Shown here piece by piece: positions 21,901 to 33,229 of a stretch of 64,000 bases of DNA (positions within the stretch are counted from its first letter, which is position 1; every line of letters starts with the position of its first letter). The stretch covers positions 188,283,948 through 188,347,947 of the forward strand of contig NC_134082.1 of NCBI RefSeq assembly GCF_000715075.1, written 5' to 3'. Below the pieces are notes generated by a model. The model did no database searches, was not told the origin of the DNA, and saw nothing but the letters and a program-made list of their open reading frames with translations. A program made the translations under genes and the position numbers. Origin of the DNA: Nicotiana tabacum. Its lineage: Eukaryota; Streptophyta; Magnoliopsida; Solanales; Solanaceae.

Positions 21901-23035
21901 CATGGCAAAATGGTTGTTGTCATTGGCGATTTACACAAAGAAGCTTACGGGCAGAATCCGAGCTCAAAATCGGTGAACAATCCGGACATGGTGCTGAGAG
22001 CAAACATGTGTGAGAAAAGCCAAAAGAAAACTTTGTTGGTAAAGAAAGGGAAATCTCCATTAATTGCAAGACTGGGGAATGGGGAAGATCTATCTCTATT
22101 TATACGTGGATAACTGAACGGTGAATATTATATATGTACTGGAAAATGAAAATTCAGAGGTAATGAAAAGATTGACGTTGATGGGGATTCAGTAATACTT
22201 CCATGGGATGTTTATAACTGGTTGTTTGACCATGATGAAGTTGGCTATGCTTTCTGCATGTTCTAGTTTGAAATCACCATTTTTTCATATGGAGCTTCAC
22301 CAGAATTTTTTTTTACGGTCAACTTCCCCTCTCTATATATTACTGTATATGTTTTTCAAATTTTGATTTTGTTGCTGATGTGTCATTTTTACTGGTTTGT
22401 TTGTCATGTCAAGGCAAGTGAATTTCACGCTCTGAACTAAGGTTAGGAATTGACAAATTTGTGTTCAATAGGCACAGTCTGAGCATAGGTCAGTTGTTCA
22501 ATATGTCATAGGCTTATTTTATTTAAACGAATAATTTGGACAAGTTTAGGAGGCCGTCTATGTATTCAGCCTATTATTGTATGTATACATTTTAAGCCTA
22601 TTGTTGTATGTATACATAGTTCGAGTTGGTGAAAGAATGGATTAGTTAAAAACATACAAAACTAGCTCTAAATTTTCTTCTACATTTGCATGCGTTGCTC
22701 CATGATTAACCAATTACTTCTGGAATATTGTCATACTATTGCAGTATCATTTTGGGTCGCATTTTAAGAATTCTAATGACTTCAATGGAGAAAATTACTG
22801 GATATCAAGACCTTGCTGGGTGCTGCATCTCAAGACTTTAAGGATTCACGGCTACGAGTGGTGGGACGGGGATGAGTACATCCTTTCTTTTCTGCAAGTT
22901 GTTCTAAAGAATGGAATGGTGCTTCAGAAAATCATCATTGATTTCTTCGAAATCAACTCCTATGAAAAACTTACAAAGAAGTTGCTAAGTTTTCCCAGGT
23001 CGTCAAGGGAAGCTGTCATTCTCTTCTCTAGTTGA
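18912..23035 (+). CDS. F-box/LRR/FBD protein with N-terminal CTD-like heptads (gene A)
   Basis: The predicted adaptor of an SCF E3 ubiquitin ligase has 509 residues in three exons: 18912-19979, 20809-20979 and 22745-23035, with GT-AG introns, both in phase 0. I chose ATG 18912 (GTCACCATGTC); no other ATG lies between it and the F-box in frame. An acidic N-terminus leads to three heptads, YSPYSPR, YSPASPR and YSPSPSP (residues 19-39). The F-box follows at about 58-95 (RISALPDSLILHILSSLDMG, LSKRW). Leucine-rich repeat-like segments follow, with an acidic DDADDDDDELG loop near residue 270, then an FBD-type C-terminus in exon 3 (LHLKTLRIHGYEWWDG). The target is unknown. Gene B at 27073 is a tandem paralogue with matching intron positions. 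The gene looks intact. Confidence 0.85.
18966..19028 (+). other. three RNA polymerase II CTD-like heptad codon repeats in F-box gene A
   Basis: Residues 19-39 read in register as YSPYSPR, YSPASPR, YSPSPSP, against the CTD consensus YSPTSPS. The DNA is a CT-rich tandem repeat of about 21 bp. Gene B lacks this N-terminal extension entirely. Confidence 0.8.
20985..22770 (+). repeat. tandem duplication in intron 2 of gene A, second copy split by a transposon
   Basis: Copy 1 (about 20985-21215) and copy 2 (about 21216-21302 plus 22572-22770) share TTAATTTGTTGCTC, GTATACATAGTT(T/C)GAG, GATTAACCAATTAC, GGAAT and the start of exon 3 (TAGTACCATTTCGG against CAGTATCATTTTGG). Copy 1 therefore carries a decoy 3' splice site at 21190-21191. 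Confidence 0.6.
21303..22571. mobile_element. long-TIR (MULE-like) non-autonomous element in intron 2 of gene A
   Basis: About 110 bp at the left end (from GGCTGAATATATAGATAG) is mirrored, inverted, at the right end (to CTATGTATTCAGCC). Shared blocks include CCTTAAACTTGTC / GACAAGTTTAGG and GTGTCTATTAAACAC / GTGTTCAATAGGCAC. The flanks TATTATATG and TATTATTGT may be a decayed 9-bp duplication. The interior has a CT-rich leader-like stretch and short open frames but no transposase. It is intronic to gene A. Confidence 0.65.
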
Positions 23036-24095
23036 GACTTAAACTAATAAATTTATGTTCTCTTAGTAAATAACAAACATCCTTTTAACTTTTTTTTTTT
23101 TGGGGGGGGGTGGGGGCGGGGGGGAGGGCGGGGGGCTCTATATTTGCTCCATCTAATTAACAATCATCTTTTCTTTGATAACTGGTCGAGATAGCCATCC
23201 TTTTTTCCATTTTGTAATAAATCCCCTTTCTTTTGTTGGCTTTTTGGCATTTTTGTGCTATAATTGTTATTTGTCGCGCACAAGGAAGTAAACTCGTGTT
23301 ATTCTTTTATGTGTCCTTTCGTTAGCAAATCTATATTTTTGAGTAGATTTTAAAGTATATACAAAACTTGGGAAAGACTAGCTTTCACGAACTGGCCAGT
23401 GAATTCTACACGTTGAAAGTTAATTGAACTCCACAAAGGCACAAAACTTTTGGAACTGGGAATTTTAATACCTAGTAATCTCGTTTTCCACATAGTTGTC
23501 TACTATAAATTCTCCATTAATGATGGGCAAAGAATATTTTTAGTCTGTGGTCAAAATTATTTACATCCAGTAGCCATAAAAATGCATAAATTTTTTTTGG
23601 TTATTATTTTGAGAGCGGTTATATATAAATAAGCATTTGTCTTGACGGAGGGGAGGGGATTAGAAGAACTAACCCAAATAGTTGTGCACTTAATCTCTTA
23701 ATAAAAAAATAGCCGGCGGATGTATAATATATGCATAATTTATGTATAATATGTGTATAACTATGTTAATTAATGTTTAATCTATGTATCCCGATTAAAA
23801 AAAGTAAACAGTGAATTTGATCGACTATTATTTCTGGCTTTTCTCAAGTCGAACTCATTTTTCTTTTAGTAGGACTAGGAAATAAAAATGAGATTGGGAG
23901 ATCTCAAAATTAGATACTGTCCATCTATGCGTACAGAATTGTGTATTAATGTAATCCACATCTACAATAATACATTATAGCAACAACAACAATAACAATA
24001 TATCAATATATGACTCCTAATATAATTAAAGTCAATTCTATGAATTTTCACCATCTACAATTCAAACTCGTTTGATTCCAACTGTCAATAAGCTA
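23036..24095. other. intergenic DNA 3' of F-box gene A, with a short repeat remnant
   Basis: It contains the 3' end of gene A, a T-run followed by a G-rich run (about 23090-23135) and a MITE-like stretch (about 23660-23850) with ATAGCCGGCGGATGTATAAT and repeated TGTATAATATGTGTATAA. No coding potential is evident. Confidence 0.4.
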
Positions 24096-26700
24096 CTAGC
24101 ATTAGCACTCGCGCGAATGCGCGGACACTAATCATGTCAATTATTTGAGTTATTTGAATTGTATTTAAATAATCTTATAATTTAAACATTCTCGATAAAT
24201 ATAGATAATCATTAAATATTAATTAAGAAATATTACATGAAAAAGATTAACCATTTGTCAAATCAAATCTCCTAGTTATAACTCTATTTTTCTTTTTGGG
24301 TATAATTCTTGTTTGTGTCATTGGATCCTAGAAATAATCAGGAAACAAAATAATAACTCATACTTATGGCAAAAAAATTAAAGGTTGAGACTATGAAGGA
24401 CACTTTGGATACAACTTAACTCTTTTACTACTACTTGAACTCTTATTTGGTGTGTTAATATCTTTCAAAAAATATTTTTATTTTAAAATTTCAGTTTCTA
24501 AAACTTTATTTGTCAATAATAATTATTTTTTATAATAATGTAAGTGAAAATATTATCCTTAATTCAAAGTTCATTTTAGTCGGCTATCTAAAAATTTTAA
24601 AAAAATAGCCACTGCATTTTTTCCCCGGTATGACTCTATTTTGATATTTGACATTAACCATGTTAAATATCTGAGTTATTTGAATTATATGTAAATAACC
24701 TTAAAATTTAAACCTTCTAGATAATTATAGATAATCGTTAGATATTAATTAGGAAGTATTACATGAAAAAAGGCTAACATTTTTTTCAAATCTCGTATTT
24801 ATAATTTTATTTTTGCACTATAATTGGTGTCATTGGAACCTAAAAATTTCACAAAGCGAAATAATAACTCATATTTATGGCAAAGCACAAATGTTTAATA
24901 TGAAATTTTTTTTGGTTACGACGTGACTCTTTTACTACGACTTGAACTTTTATTTGGTAGGTTATTATTTTAAAAAAAAAGTATTTCTATTTAAAATTTC
25001 AATTTCTAAGAGTTTATATATTTTCAATAATGATTATCTTTATAATGATGCAAGTGAAAAAATTATCCTTAATTTAGAATTCATTTTATTTGGCTATCTA
25101 AAAATTTTAATGATCCTTTAGCCAATGAAACTTTATTTCAGTGTGATTTCACTTTGAGTTTATCGATATCTCTCCACAAATTTTGAATTTTGAATGCCCT
25201 ATATATACAGATTTTAAATATACTTCTTGTTACATTTGAAAATTGCTACAGAGACTATCAATTAGAAACCAATATTCCTCTTGTTAAATTTGAGAAAAAA
25301 AACTTTCACATAATCTAATGATTCAAAACTAATATTCTTCCGCGAAAAAAATATTATACACTTGCAATGTTGGCTTAAAGAGGTTTCAGCTTATACCCTT
25401 TTAATTCCTCAAAGGTCCTAAATTGAAATTAATGATAGCAATTGTACCATCAAAGTTTGTTATTTGCTTGATGTCCATTTATGCAAATTGACTCTTCAAA
25501 CAAACATTCTTCAAAAAAAAAAAAAATGAATATTGGATGCTTTTTGTGATGTTTCTTTCTCCAACATGCAGGTTCACTTCATTATATATGTAAGTAAATT
25601 TTTATTCGATTTTTAAACTCTTTTTTGTTTTTTTGATAAACATAGAAGTGTACCCTATATATTACATTTTTTTTTTTAAAAAGCACTACAATTATAGTTT
25701 TTAAAATGTGAAAGAATTTTATAGTTATATGAGAGGCAAAGTAGTTTTTAAATAATTAGAAAAGATAACAAAAATTTCTAACATGATTGCACATAATCAT
25801 TAACCGAACTAAGTATGATAACATGATAACAAAAGATAATTTTTTATATTAATTCAAATTTAAAACTTTATCTATAAATTCAAAATTATCCTTTTATTCA
25901 AAACTAACATTTTCTCAAATCTCGTAGTGATAATTTTATTTTTGTACCATTCTCATTGGTTTCATTGGAACCTAAAAATAGTCACAAAGCGAAATAATAA
26001 CTCTTATTTATGGCAAAGCACAAAGATTGACACAATATGAACGATTCTTTGGTTACGATGCGACTCTTTTACTACAACTTAAGCTCTTATTTGGTATGTT
26101 ATTTTTTTTTTTTAAAAAGTATTTTTATTTTGAAATTTCAATTTCTAAAGCTTTATATATATTTTAATAATGATTATCTTCATCATGGCAAGTGAAGATA
26201 TTATCCTTAATTTAAAATTCACTTTATTCGGCTATCTAAAATTTAAATGATTCTTTAGCCGGTGAAACTTCATTTCAGTATGACTCCATTTTGAGTTTAT
26301 TGATATCTCTAGCCACATATTTTGAATTTTGAATATGCTATGTATACATATTTTTTGTTCTTTGAATCATTAAATATTAGATTAGTTGATTGTTGTTATA
26401 TAACATTGCATGTACTTGTCTTTAAATTGCCAAGTATAATTTTGAACTATAATTATAGGGTTTTAAATGTGAAAGAATTTTATAGTTATATTCAGTTTTT
26501 TTTTTTGCCAGAAACAAAGTAGCATTTAAATAATTAGAAAAGATAACAAAAGTTCCTAACATGATTGAATATGATCATTAATTGAATTAAGTATGATAAC
26601 ATGATAACAAAAGATAATTTTTTTTTATTTTAAATCAAAATTTTAAGACTTTATCTATAAATTTAGAATTAAAAGATAATTCAAATTCAGTTTTTTTATA
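24096..26700 (-). mobile_element. Helitron-like block with internal duplications
   Basis: On the minus strand the left edge reads as a Helitron 3' end: a GC hairpin (CGCGCATTCGCGCG) followed by AGTGCTAATG, CTAG and then T (CTAG at 24096-24099). Three related AT-rich segments lie inside. A is about 24128-24600, B about 24640-25870 and C about 25905-26650. They share ATAATAACTCATA(C/T)TTATGGCA, CTCTTTTACTAC and ATGATAACAAAAGATAATTT. No Rep/helicase frame is present. The 5' end was not found, so the right limit is approximate. Confidence 0.4.
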
Positions 26701-26825
26701 TATATATTTGTATTTCTATTTGACTAACCTAGTAAAATATGAAATAAAGTTATCATTTACTATTGGCATTTACTAGCTTGCCACTTGGCTTAAGCACAAT
26801 GTTAATTATATATGGTAACTTTATT

Positions 26826-26858
26826 CCTTTAATATATATATATATATATATATATAAG
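26826..26858. repeat. (AT)n microsatellite
   Basis: A run of about 15 AT dinucleotides lies 215 bp upstream of the F-box gene B start codon. Confidence 0.9.
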
Positions 26859-27072
26859 TCTTGCTCTAATTAATTTTATATTGACACAAATTATTTTCTT
26901 CTTATAAACAAAGTAGGAGCAAATAAGAAACGGAACGGAAAGACCCGACTCGACTCGACCCGACCCAATATAAACGTGGTCTTTGGCGTTGATAAGAAGA
27001 AAAACCTCAAAACCCCCAAAAGCAAAAGAAAATTAAAAACTTTTTTTCGGTCCAAACTCCAAAACCAAAAAA

Positions 27073-30012
27073 ATGGGTGTAGCTTCAGACCGATTCTCTT
27101 CGTTGCCGGACTCAGTTCTGCTTCACATTCTCTCTTTTCTCCCCTTCGACGACGTCGTTCGCACCACCCTCCTCTGCAAGCAATGGAGACCTCTCTGGTC
27201 CTTCTCCACCTCCCTCAATTTCATTCACCGTCCCAAAGATTTCATCTCTTTGAAAAAATTCGCTTCTTTTGTTGACAAATCCCTTATAAACTTGCACTGT
27301 AACAACAGCAGCATATCAAAACTCCACCTTGATTTCCCCTTCAAACGGTGTTTCTCATCCGATGTTACTGTCTGGGTCCTTTTTGCCATCACCCATAAAG
27401 TCAAAGAACTCAACTTGATTTTATCCAGTGATGCTGAGGATCTGTATAAGTTGCCTAAGAGATTATTTTCAAACCCTTTTATTGAAAAAGTGAATTGGGT
27501 TGGTTGTAAGTTTGATAAAGTTGAGGTTTTCAGATGGGATTCTTTGAGGGAATTAAGAATTGGGTCGATCGAATTTTGTGATGATATGGTGAGGAAAGTT
27601 GTTTTTGGGAGCCCGTGTTTGGAGTTGTTGGAGTTGGATAATTGTTGGGGTTTTAAGCGTTTGGATTTGGTCGGTGGAAAAGTGAGTAAATTGGTGGTGA
27701 ATGGGTATAATGGGGAAGCAGTGAAGAAGAATAGTATGTTATTGGATTTTGAAGTAGTGGAAATTGAAGCACCTTGTGTTAAGGTGTTGGAGTTAAAGGG
27801 ATGTTTTAGAAGAATGAATAATATTCAGTTGAAGAATGTGATGAGTTGTGTTTCTGTTAAGCTTGATTTTCAGTTTACTAAGGATGAGGAACGTGTCAAC
27901 TATGTTGATATGTTGATGGGCATGATTGGGAGTTTAAGGCATGTCAAGGATGTTATGTTAGGGACATGGTGCATTGAGGTTTGTGCTTTTTGTTTGAATT
28001 CTTTTTTTTTTTTTAATAAATTTTTATTTGCAAATTTTGTTCTTGGAGCATAAAAAGTTCTCTTTTTTAAACGATTGGTTTCAGCTTATCTGTTGCTTGA
28101 GCCGGGGTCTATTGAAAACATACTCTCCGCCTTACACCTCTCTACCTTCGTAAGTTAGGGGTAAGGTCTGCGTACATTCCACCCCGAGACCCTACTTTGT
28201 GGGATTACGCTGGATTTGTTGTTGTTGGTTTCAGCTTATCTGTGTGTTTGTTCCTTGATTGAATGATTCTCAAATATGGATATGCTGCAAACTTTCTGCT
28301 TGTATAATGCACATATTGCATCAAGGAGTTGGTATATTTGTGTGTTTTGGAGTTTATGATTATTGCCTAGCCCCCGTCTTGTAATTTTTTCCCAGTTAGC
28401 AAAGTGAACCTATTTAATCCTTTATGTTGGAAGTGTACTATTTGGTTCATCTGTCTCAAGCAATATTGTACTTAGTCTCCTGACTTCTGATACTTGAGTG
28501 TACTATTTGAGTTAATTCTTCATTAATTGGATCAATACTTGCCTAATTTGCTTATTAGTGTCTAGTGTCGCAAAATGGACAGTGTAGTATTATATTCTTT
28601 GGTAATAAACTATAGTAACTGGTCATTCTGGTATTTCAGAAGGTTAGAGATGTACTACTTGTTTAGTTTTTGTGCTCTGAGATATAGAAAGACTATTATA
28701 CTTTTGCTGGATGGTTGGATATGTTGCTGCCCACTGGTGGGATTCTAATGGGTTATTGTTGGTAGTGGTGGTGGTTGGATATGTTGCTAATTGGATTTAT
28801 TTTCGTCCGTCTTGAAGGTCATGTCATCTTGGCCTATGAACATTTTGCCGTTTTCCATGAGCAGTTATGAGTGTTTGACACTGCATACTCCCATCCAGGA
28901 GCGGTATCTCCCTGGCATTGTACGCATACTACAAAGTTCTTCCAACCTTCGGACGTTAATCATACATATGGCCCCACCCTACTTTGAGTTTGAGGTTTGT
29001 TTTCCGTCTGAAGCATTTGCTACTATCATACCTGGCTTTTCACTTATTCATGCAATGCATCCATTCAATTGGTAAATTGTAACGAATATATTCAAAATTT
29101 CAAATGCTCTCTCCTTATAGTATGTATGTTATAGTTAACATTTTGATAATATATAATCAGGCTGGGGCGGATTTATAGTTGTGAATATGGGTTCAATCGG
29201 ACAGACCATTTTGGCTTATACCATAAATATTTTTATGCGAAAACTCCTTAAACATATTATAGATATTGAACTCATAATCCCAAAGAACTCAGACCCTTGG
29301 ACCCACTAAGATTAAATCTTGAATTTGAATCTGCCGCTTGACTCTATTATTTTATCTTGCCTACTACCCAGATATCCTCCCGCCCTATTCCGTAGGCCAA
29401 AATATATGGATGGGTATATTTAATAGAAGTCATTTTTCTTAACCCACTTAATGCTCAACTTTTACACTATTGTATACTTTCTCTATACTGTTGTGATTTG
29501 CATGCTTGCTTGGAGCCGATGGTCTACCGGAAAAAGCCTCTGTACCTGCATAAGGTAGGGATAAGGTTGTGTACATAATATCCTCCCCAGACCCCCTATT
29601 TATGGGATACACTGGGTTTGTTTTTGTTGTTGTTGTTGTTGTTAATGCTCTTAATATGGACTGGTGATCTTTGCTCTAATAGAGTTTCCATTTGCAGGCT
29701 TGCTTTATTCCAATTGTATATGATGTTTACTCTGTTGGAGGAAGGTGTCAACTGTCTATGCTTTCTAAAAATTGTGGTCTTCACCTTAAAAAGATTAGGA
29801 TTTGTTGCTTCGAAGGAATGCGTTCTGGTCAAGAAGTCCTGTTCCTGCGCGATCTTCTTTTGGTATGTGCTAACCTTGAGGAGATGGTTATTGAATGGAG
29901 ATCTGGACACCAGAACTCCTCGATTCGTGATGCATCAGATGAGTTTGTGGCTGAAAGTTTATTAATGGTGCAAAAACGCTCAAGGAATGCAGTGATTTTG
30001 TTCAACAACTAA
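27073..30012 (+). CDS. F-box/LRR/FBD protein (gene B)
   Basis: This predicted SCF ubiquitin-ligase adaptor has 465 residues in three exons: 27073-27978, 28818-28994 and 29698-30012, with GT-AG introns, both in phase 0. The start ATG (AAAATGGG) is directly followed by the F-box (residues about 5-45: DRFSSLPDSVLLHILSFLPF, LLCKQW), so it lacks the N-terminal extension of gene A. The middle is leucine-rich (VKELNLILSS, CLELLELDNCWGFKRLDL, VKVLELKGCF). Exon 3 is an FBD-type end (CGLHLKKIRICCFEG, then LRDLLLVCANLEEMVIEW). Both introns contain SINEs. It lies about 4 kb downstream of gene A on the same strand with the same exon pattern, indicating tandem duplication. It looks intact; the substrate is unknown. 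Confidence 0.88.
28094..28224 (+). mobile_element. SINE (TTG-tailed, Solanaceae type) in intron 1 of gene B
   Basis: The body has GAGCCGGGGTCTATTG, GGGGTAAGGTCTGCGTACAT and GTGGGATTACGCTGGATTTG, then a (TTG)n tail. A perfect 19-bp target duplication, TTGGTTTCAGCTTATCTGT, lies at 28075-28093 and 28225-28243, which proves insertion by target-primed reverse transcription. Confidence 0.9.
29160..29345 (-). mobile_element. short MITE-like element in intron 2 of gene B
   Basis: The ends are related inverted sequences (GGGGCGGATTTATAG at the left; GAATCTGCCGC at the right). The inside has GGGTTCAA and TTGAACTCATAA phrases. It is the same family as the segment near 61448, in the other orientation. 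The class is uncertain. Confidence 0.45.
29510..29643 (+). mobile_element. SINE (TTG-tailed) in intron 2 of gene B
   Basis: It has the same body as the SINE at 28094 (GGAGCCGATGGTCTACCGGA, GGTAGGGATAAGGTTGTGTA, CCCCAGACCCCC) and ends in (TTG)n only about 55 bp before the exon 3 splice acceptor. No clear target duplication was found. Confidence 0.8.
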
Positions 30013-30307
30013 CTCTTCATTTTTCGCTTCTTGTTCTACATTAAGCAATAGATACTTGTGGTCCGGTCCTTCCCTAGACCGGCGCATAGCAAGAGCTTAG
30101 TGCACCGTGCTGCTTTTTTTTTTTTTTTTTGGTTTACGTTAAGCAAGTTTGAGAGTACCATAGTATAATATTTTTTTGGGTTATAGAATTCAGTATGTTG
30201 ATGAAGGATGTTTCTAAGAAACCCTTGTCAGTGATCTGGATTAGCTAATTATACTCAGAGATTTTTCCTAGTATTTCATCATTTTTCCTTCTCATTCAAT
30301 TTGTACC

Positions 30308-31159
30308 TGTAGACAATAAATTAGCGTCAAGAAAATAAAATCAAGACCAAAAAATATCACAACAATCGTAGTATTTTATTTCGAATATTATGAGTGTACA
30401 ATCTCTATGAATCCTATGATTCTACTTTTCAATAGTAAATAAATTCAAGGGCCTTTGAGCTTGATCTTGAATATATATTTGTTGCCTCGAACGATGATCT
30501 TGTTTTTGAGCTTGATTGCTTGAACTTGACCTTGATTTGTTCTTCGTTCTTAAACTTGCACTTGATTTCTTGAACTTGAACTTGAAGCCTGAAACTTGTG
30601 GAGAAATTTGCAGCGTTTGATCCACGAGCTCTTACTTGCTTCTTGTTATAACTTCTGATAGCTTTTCTGAGTTATGAAGACCCCTGTTTATAGTTGTGGA
30701 AGGGAAGAGTTGTGATAAGAACAAACTCTTTCCGACCAATCAAATTGAAGTGTTATATGGCTGCATTTGATTGGCCAGAACATGTCACTTGCACATGTGG
30801 GGCGATTTCATTGGCCTTTTAGCGTGACTGGACATGCCTTGTCATTTTGACACGTGGCATGGTCATATTGGCCCTTCCATTTGACTTGGCGCGCCACGTC
30901 ATTTGACACGTGGCGCCAAACTGGGCCTCTAGGAAGATGACACCGTGGGCTTAATGAAGTGAGCTCATCACTTTAGCTCAATTAAATGGGCTAGCCCAAT
31001 GGATTAAGACTTATTTATTTAATCCATATATATTGGACTTATATAACTAATTCAATTATATTAGCCCAATAATATTTATTTGGACTAATATATCTTGAAT
31101 TTAAAATATAGTCCAAAGTATTTTATGGATTTAATTCCAATGAAATTTATATGCCTACA
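30308..31159 (-). repeat. 3' LTR (852 bp) of the deleted retrotransposon
   Basis: It is the partner of the LTR at 34121, with TG...CA ends. It lies about 300 bp downstream of the F-box gene B stop codon and could supply a polyadenylation signal or antisense promoter close to that gene. Confidence 0.9.
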
Positions 31160-31881
31160 AATGTCCCCTACTTCAAGACTTGTTAAGGTCTTTTGACTTT
31201 TGAAGACTAGACTTGAAGTATTTATATTAGTACACTTGAACTGGCTTTGACTTAAATCATATGAAATGTTAAAGTATTCGAACTTTAAATTTCAAAATAA
31301 CATGCCTTAATCACATGGAATGTAAAAGCTATTAAATTTTAATTCCCAAAATTACTACTGCCCACTGTTATGTGGGTTTCCATTTTGAAAAACTTCAAAA
31401 TCAATAACTTTACCATATTATACTTAAAGGAATTGGTTGCTGACATAAGCAACAGTTCTAATATATTTTGTTGCATGCTCACGTGGTTTAATGAAATCAC
31501 AACAACTTTTCCCATTAGGAATTGAAGACTTTCGCCGCCTAGGACTTCTCTTTTCCAACCAGATTAACATATCCAATTCTTTTTGGACTCTACCAATTAG
31601 CAATCCCACATCGTTATTAGTTATCTTAAGAGCCGCATCACTGCACCTATAAATAGGTCATGCCTTTCATTCAATTGGCATCAATTGATGTGTTTGCAGT
31701 CCACATCGAGTCTACCTTTCACGATTCTGAAGAATTTAACGCAAAGGTATTTTCTTCTTCTTTTCTTGTGATTTCTTTTTTGTTGTCTTTTTTTTGTAGG
31801 TAAAGTGAGAAAGATATGTTCTTTGTTCAACAAGATGATTCACGCATGAAGAAGATAATCTTGGGGTGTGAGGGGATGGGT

Positions 31882-31950
31882 ACTCATCCCTGCCCGATTC
31901 TTGGAGAGATTACTCTCAATGTGGCCGATTCTTGGAGAGATTACTCTCAA
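31882..31950 (-). repeat. direct duplication of about 29 bp with GATTCTTGGAGAGATTACTC
   Basis: Two adjacent copies of CCGATTCTTGGAGAGATTAC-TCTCAA lie in the 3' noncoding region of the deleted retrotransposon. Confidence 0.75.
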
Positions 31951-31972
31951 AATGGCTCGACTATCGGCGATG

Positions 31973-32190
31973 CCAACTTAAGGTGCAAAGGGACTTATAT
32001 GTCCACCTTAAGATTGGAAAGTTACAGTTCCTTTTAAGGACAAACCCACGAAGAGGCCAACTTAAGATGCGAAGGGACTTATATGTCCACCTTAAGATTG
32101 GAAAGTTATAGTTCACTTTAAGGACAAATCCACGAAGAGGCCAACTTAAGGTGCAAAGGGACTTATATGTCCACCTTAAGATTGGAAAGT
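31973..32190 (-). repeat. three units of an 84-bp tandem repeat with an internal hairpin
   Basis: Units start at 31973, 32057 and 32141; the last is partial. Each contains CCAACTTAAGGTG and, about 16 bp further on, CACCTTAAGATTGG, an almost perfect inverted pair. It is part of the retrotransposon's 3' noncoding region. Confidence 0.85.
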
Positions 32191-32214
32191 TACAAAGCTT
32201 CAACTTGAAGACGA

Positions 32215-32765
32215 CATCGACTTGAACACTTGGAAAACTTTGAAGATTTGACGGACTTTGCAGACTTCAACTCGAAGATTCGGAGGGCTTAAACAATTCA
32301 ACTTTAAGATCGGTGAATTTGAAGATTGAAACTTGAAGACCGAAAGACTTGAAGACTTCAACTTGGGGGGCTTAAATATTTCAACTTTAAGACCGGCGAA
32401 TTTGAAGACTGAAACTTGAAGACCGACGAACTTGAAGACTTCAACTTTGAGACTTGGAGGGCCTAAATATTTCAACTTGGAGATCGGCGAATTTGAAGAC
32501 TTCAACTTGAAAACTGACGGACTTGAAGACTTCAACTTTGAGACTTGGAAGGCCTAAATATTTCAACTTGAAGATCGGCGAATTTGAAGACTTCAACTTG
32601 TAAACCGACGGACTTGAAGACTTCAATTTTGAGACTTGGAGGGCCTAAATATTTCAACTCGAAGATCGGCGAATTTGAAGATTTCAACTTGAAGACCGAC
32701 AAAGTTGAAGATTTCAACTTGGGGACTTCAACTTGAATACCAACGGACTTGAAGATATCAATTTA
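32215..32765 (-). repeat. about 91-bp tandem repeat array rich in CTTGAAGACTTCAA
   Basis: About six units are anchored by GATCGGCGAATTTGAAG near 32307, 32390, 32482, 32573 and 32664. Each unit also contains short palindromic TTGAAGACTTCAA boxes. Open frames on the minus strand (KSSSPSVFKLKSSNSP type) arise from the repeat and are not convincing genes. Confidence 0.85.
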
Positions 32766-32927
32766 CTATGGAGGGTTGCTCCTTTTAAATCAAATGAGAT
32801 CAAAGTTCAACAAGAGGACGGCATTTCAGCTTGATTTTGCATTCCTCCATACTTCACTCAGACAACAATTGGGCAATATGTATCTTTTGAACTTATGCGA
32901 CTGAACTTAGAATGAAACTCTAAGCTG

Positions 32928-33040
32928 CCTACGTACCTCGGTGAAGAGTATCAAGTCATACCATAGTTCAGACTGGGTAGATTCCTACGTACCTCGGTGA
33001 AGATGATCAAGTCATACCATAGTTCAGACTGGGTAGATTT
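32928..33040 (-). repeat. two direct copies of a 56-bp segment
   Basis: CCTACGTACCTCGGTGAAGA followed by TCAAGTCATACCATAGTTCA occurs at 32928 and again at 32984, with a small difference (GAGTATC against GATGATC). Confidence 0.9.
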
Positions 33041-33229
33041 TTTTTTTACGTCCTAACTTTTACCTAGGCCGCCTCTTTTAAGATTTTCAACCTAGCGGAC
33101 TTTTTTTTTGGGTCGTACGCAGTTTATCTTCTTGCGGGCCAGGAGTGTGGCAATATGCAGTTTAAGCTCATGCGTCAAGGAGCATCATGACTTGCAGTTT
33201 AGGCTCGTACGTCGAGGAGCGTTTCAACT

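Noticed and set aside
21532..22113. Three short plus-strand frames within the intronic transposon
   Set aside because: Hydrophobic/CT-rich composition without domains; kept only as possible captured leader sequence, not as genes.
26976..27275. 99-codon frame overlapping the F-box gene B start
   Set aside because: Out of frame with a well-supported F-box exon and lacks domains; a shadow frame.
32200..32717. Several minus-strand frames with KSSSPSVFKLKSS-like repeats
   Set aside because: They follow the 91-bp tandem repeat and show no conserved start, domain or codon bias; treated as noncoding repeat.
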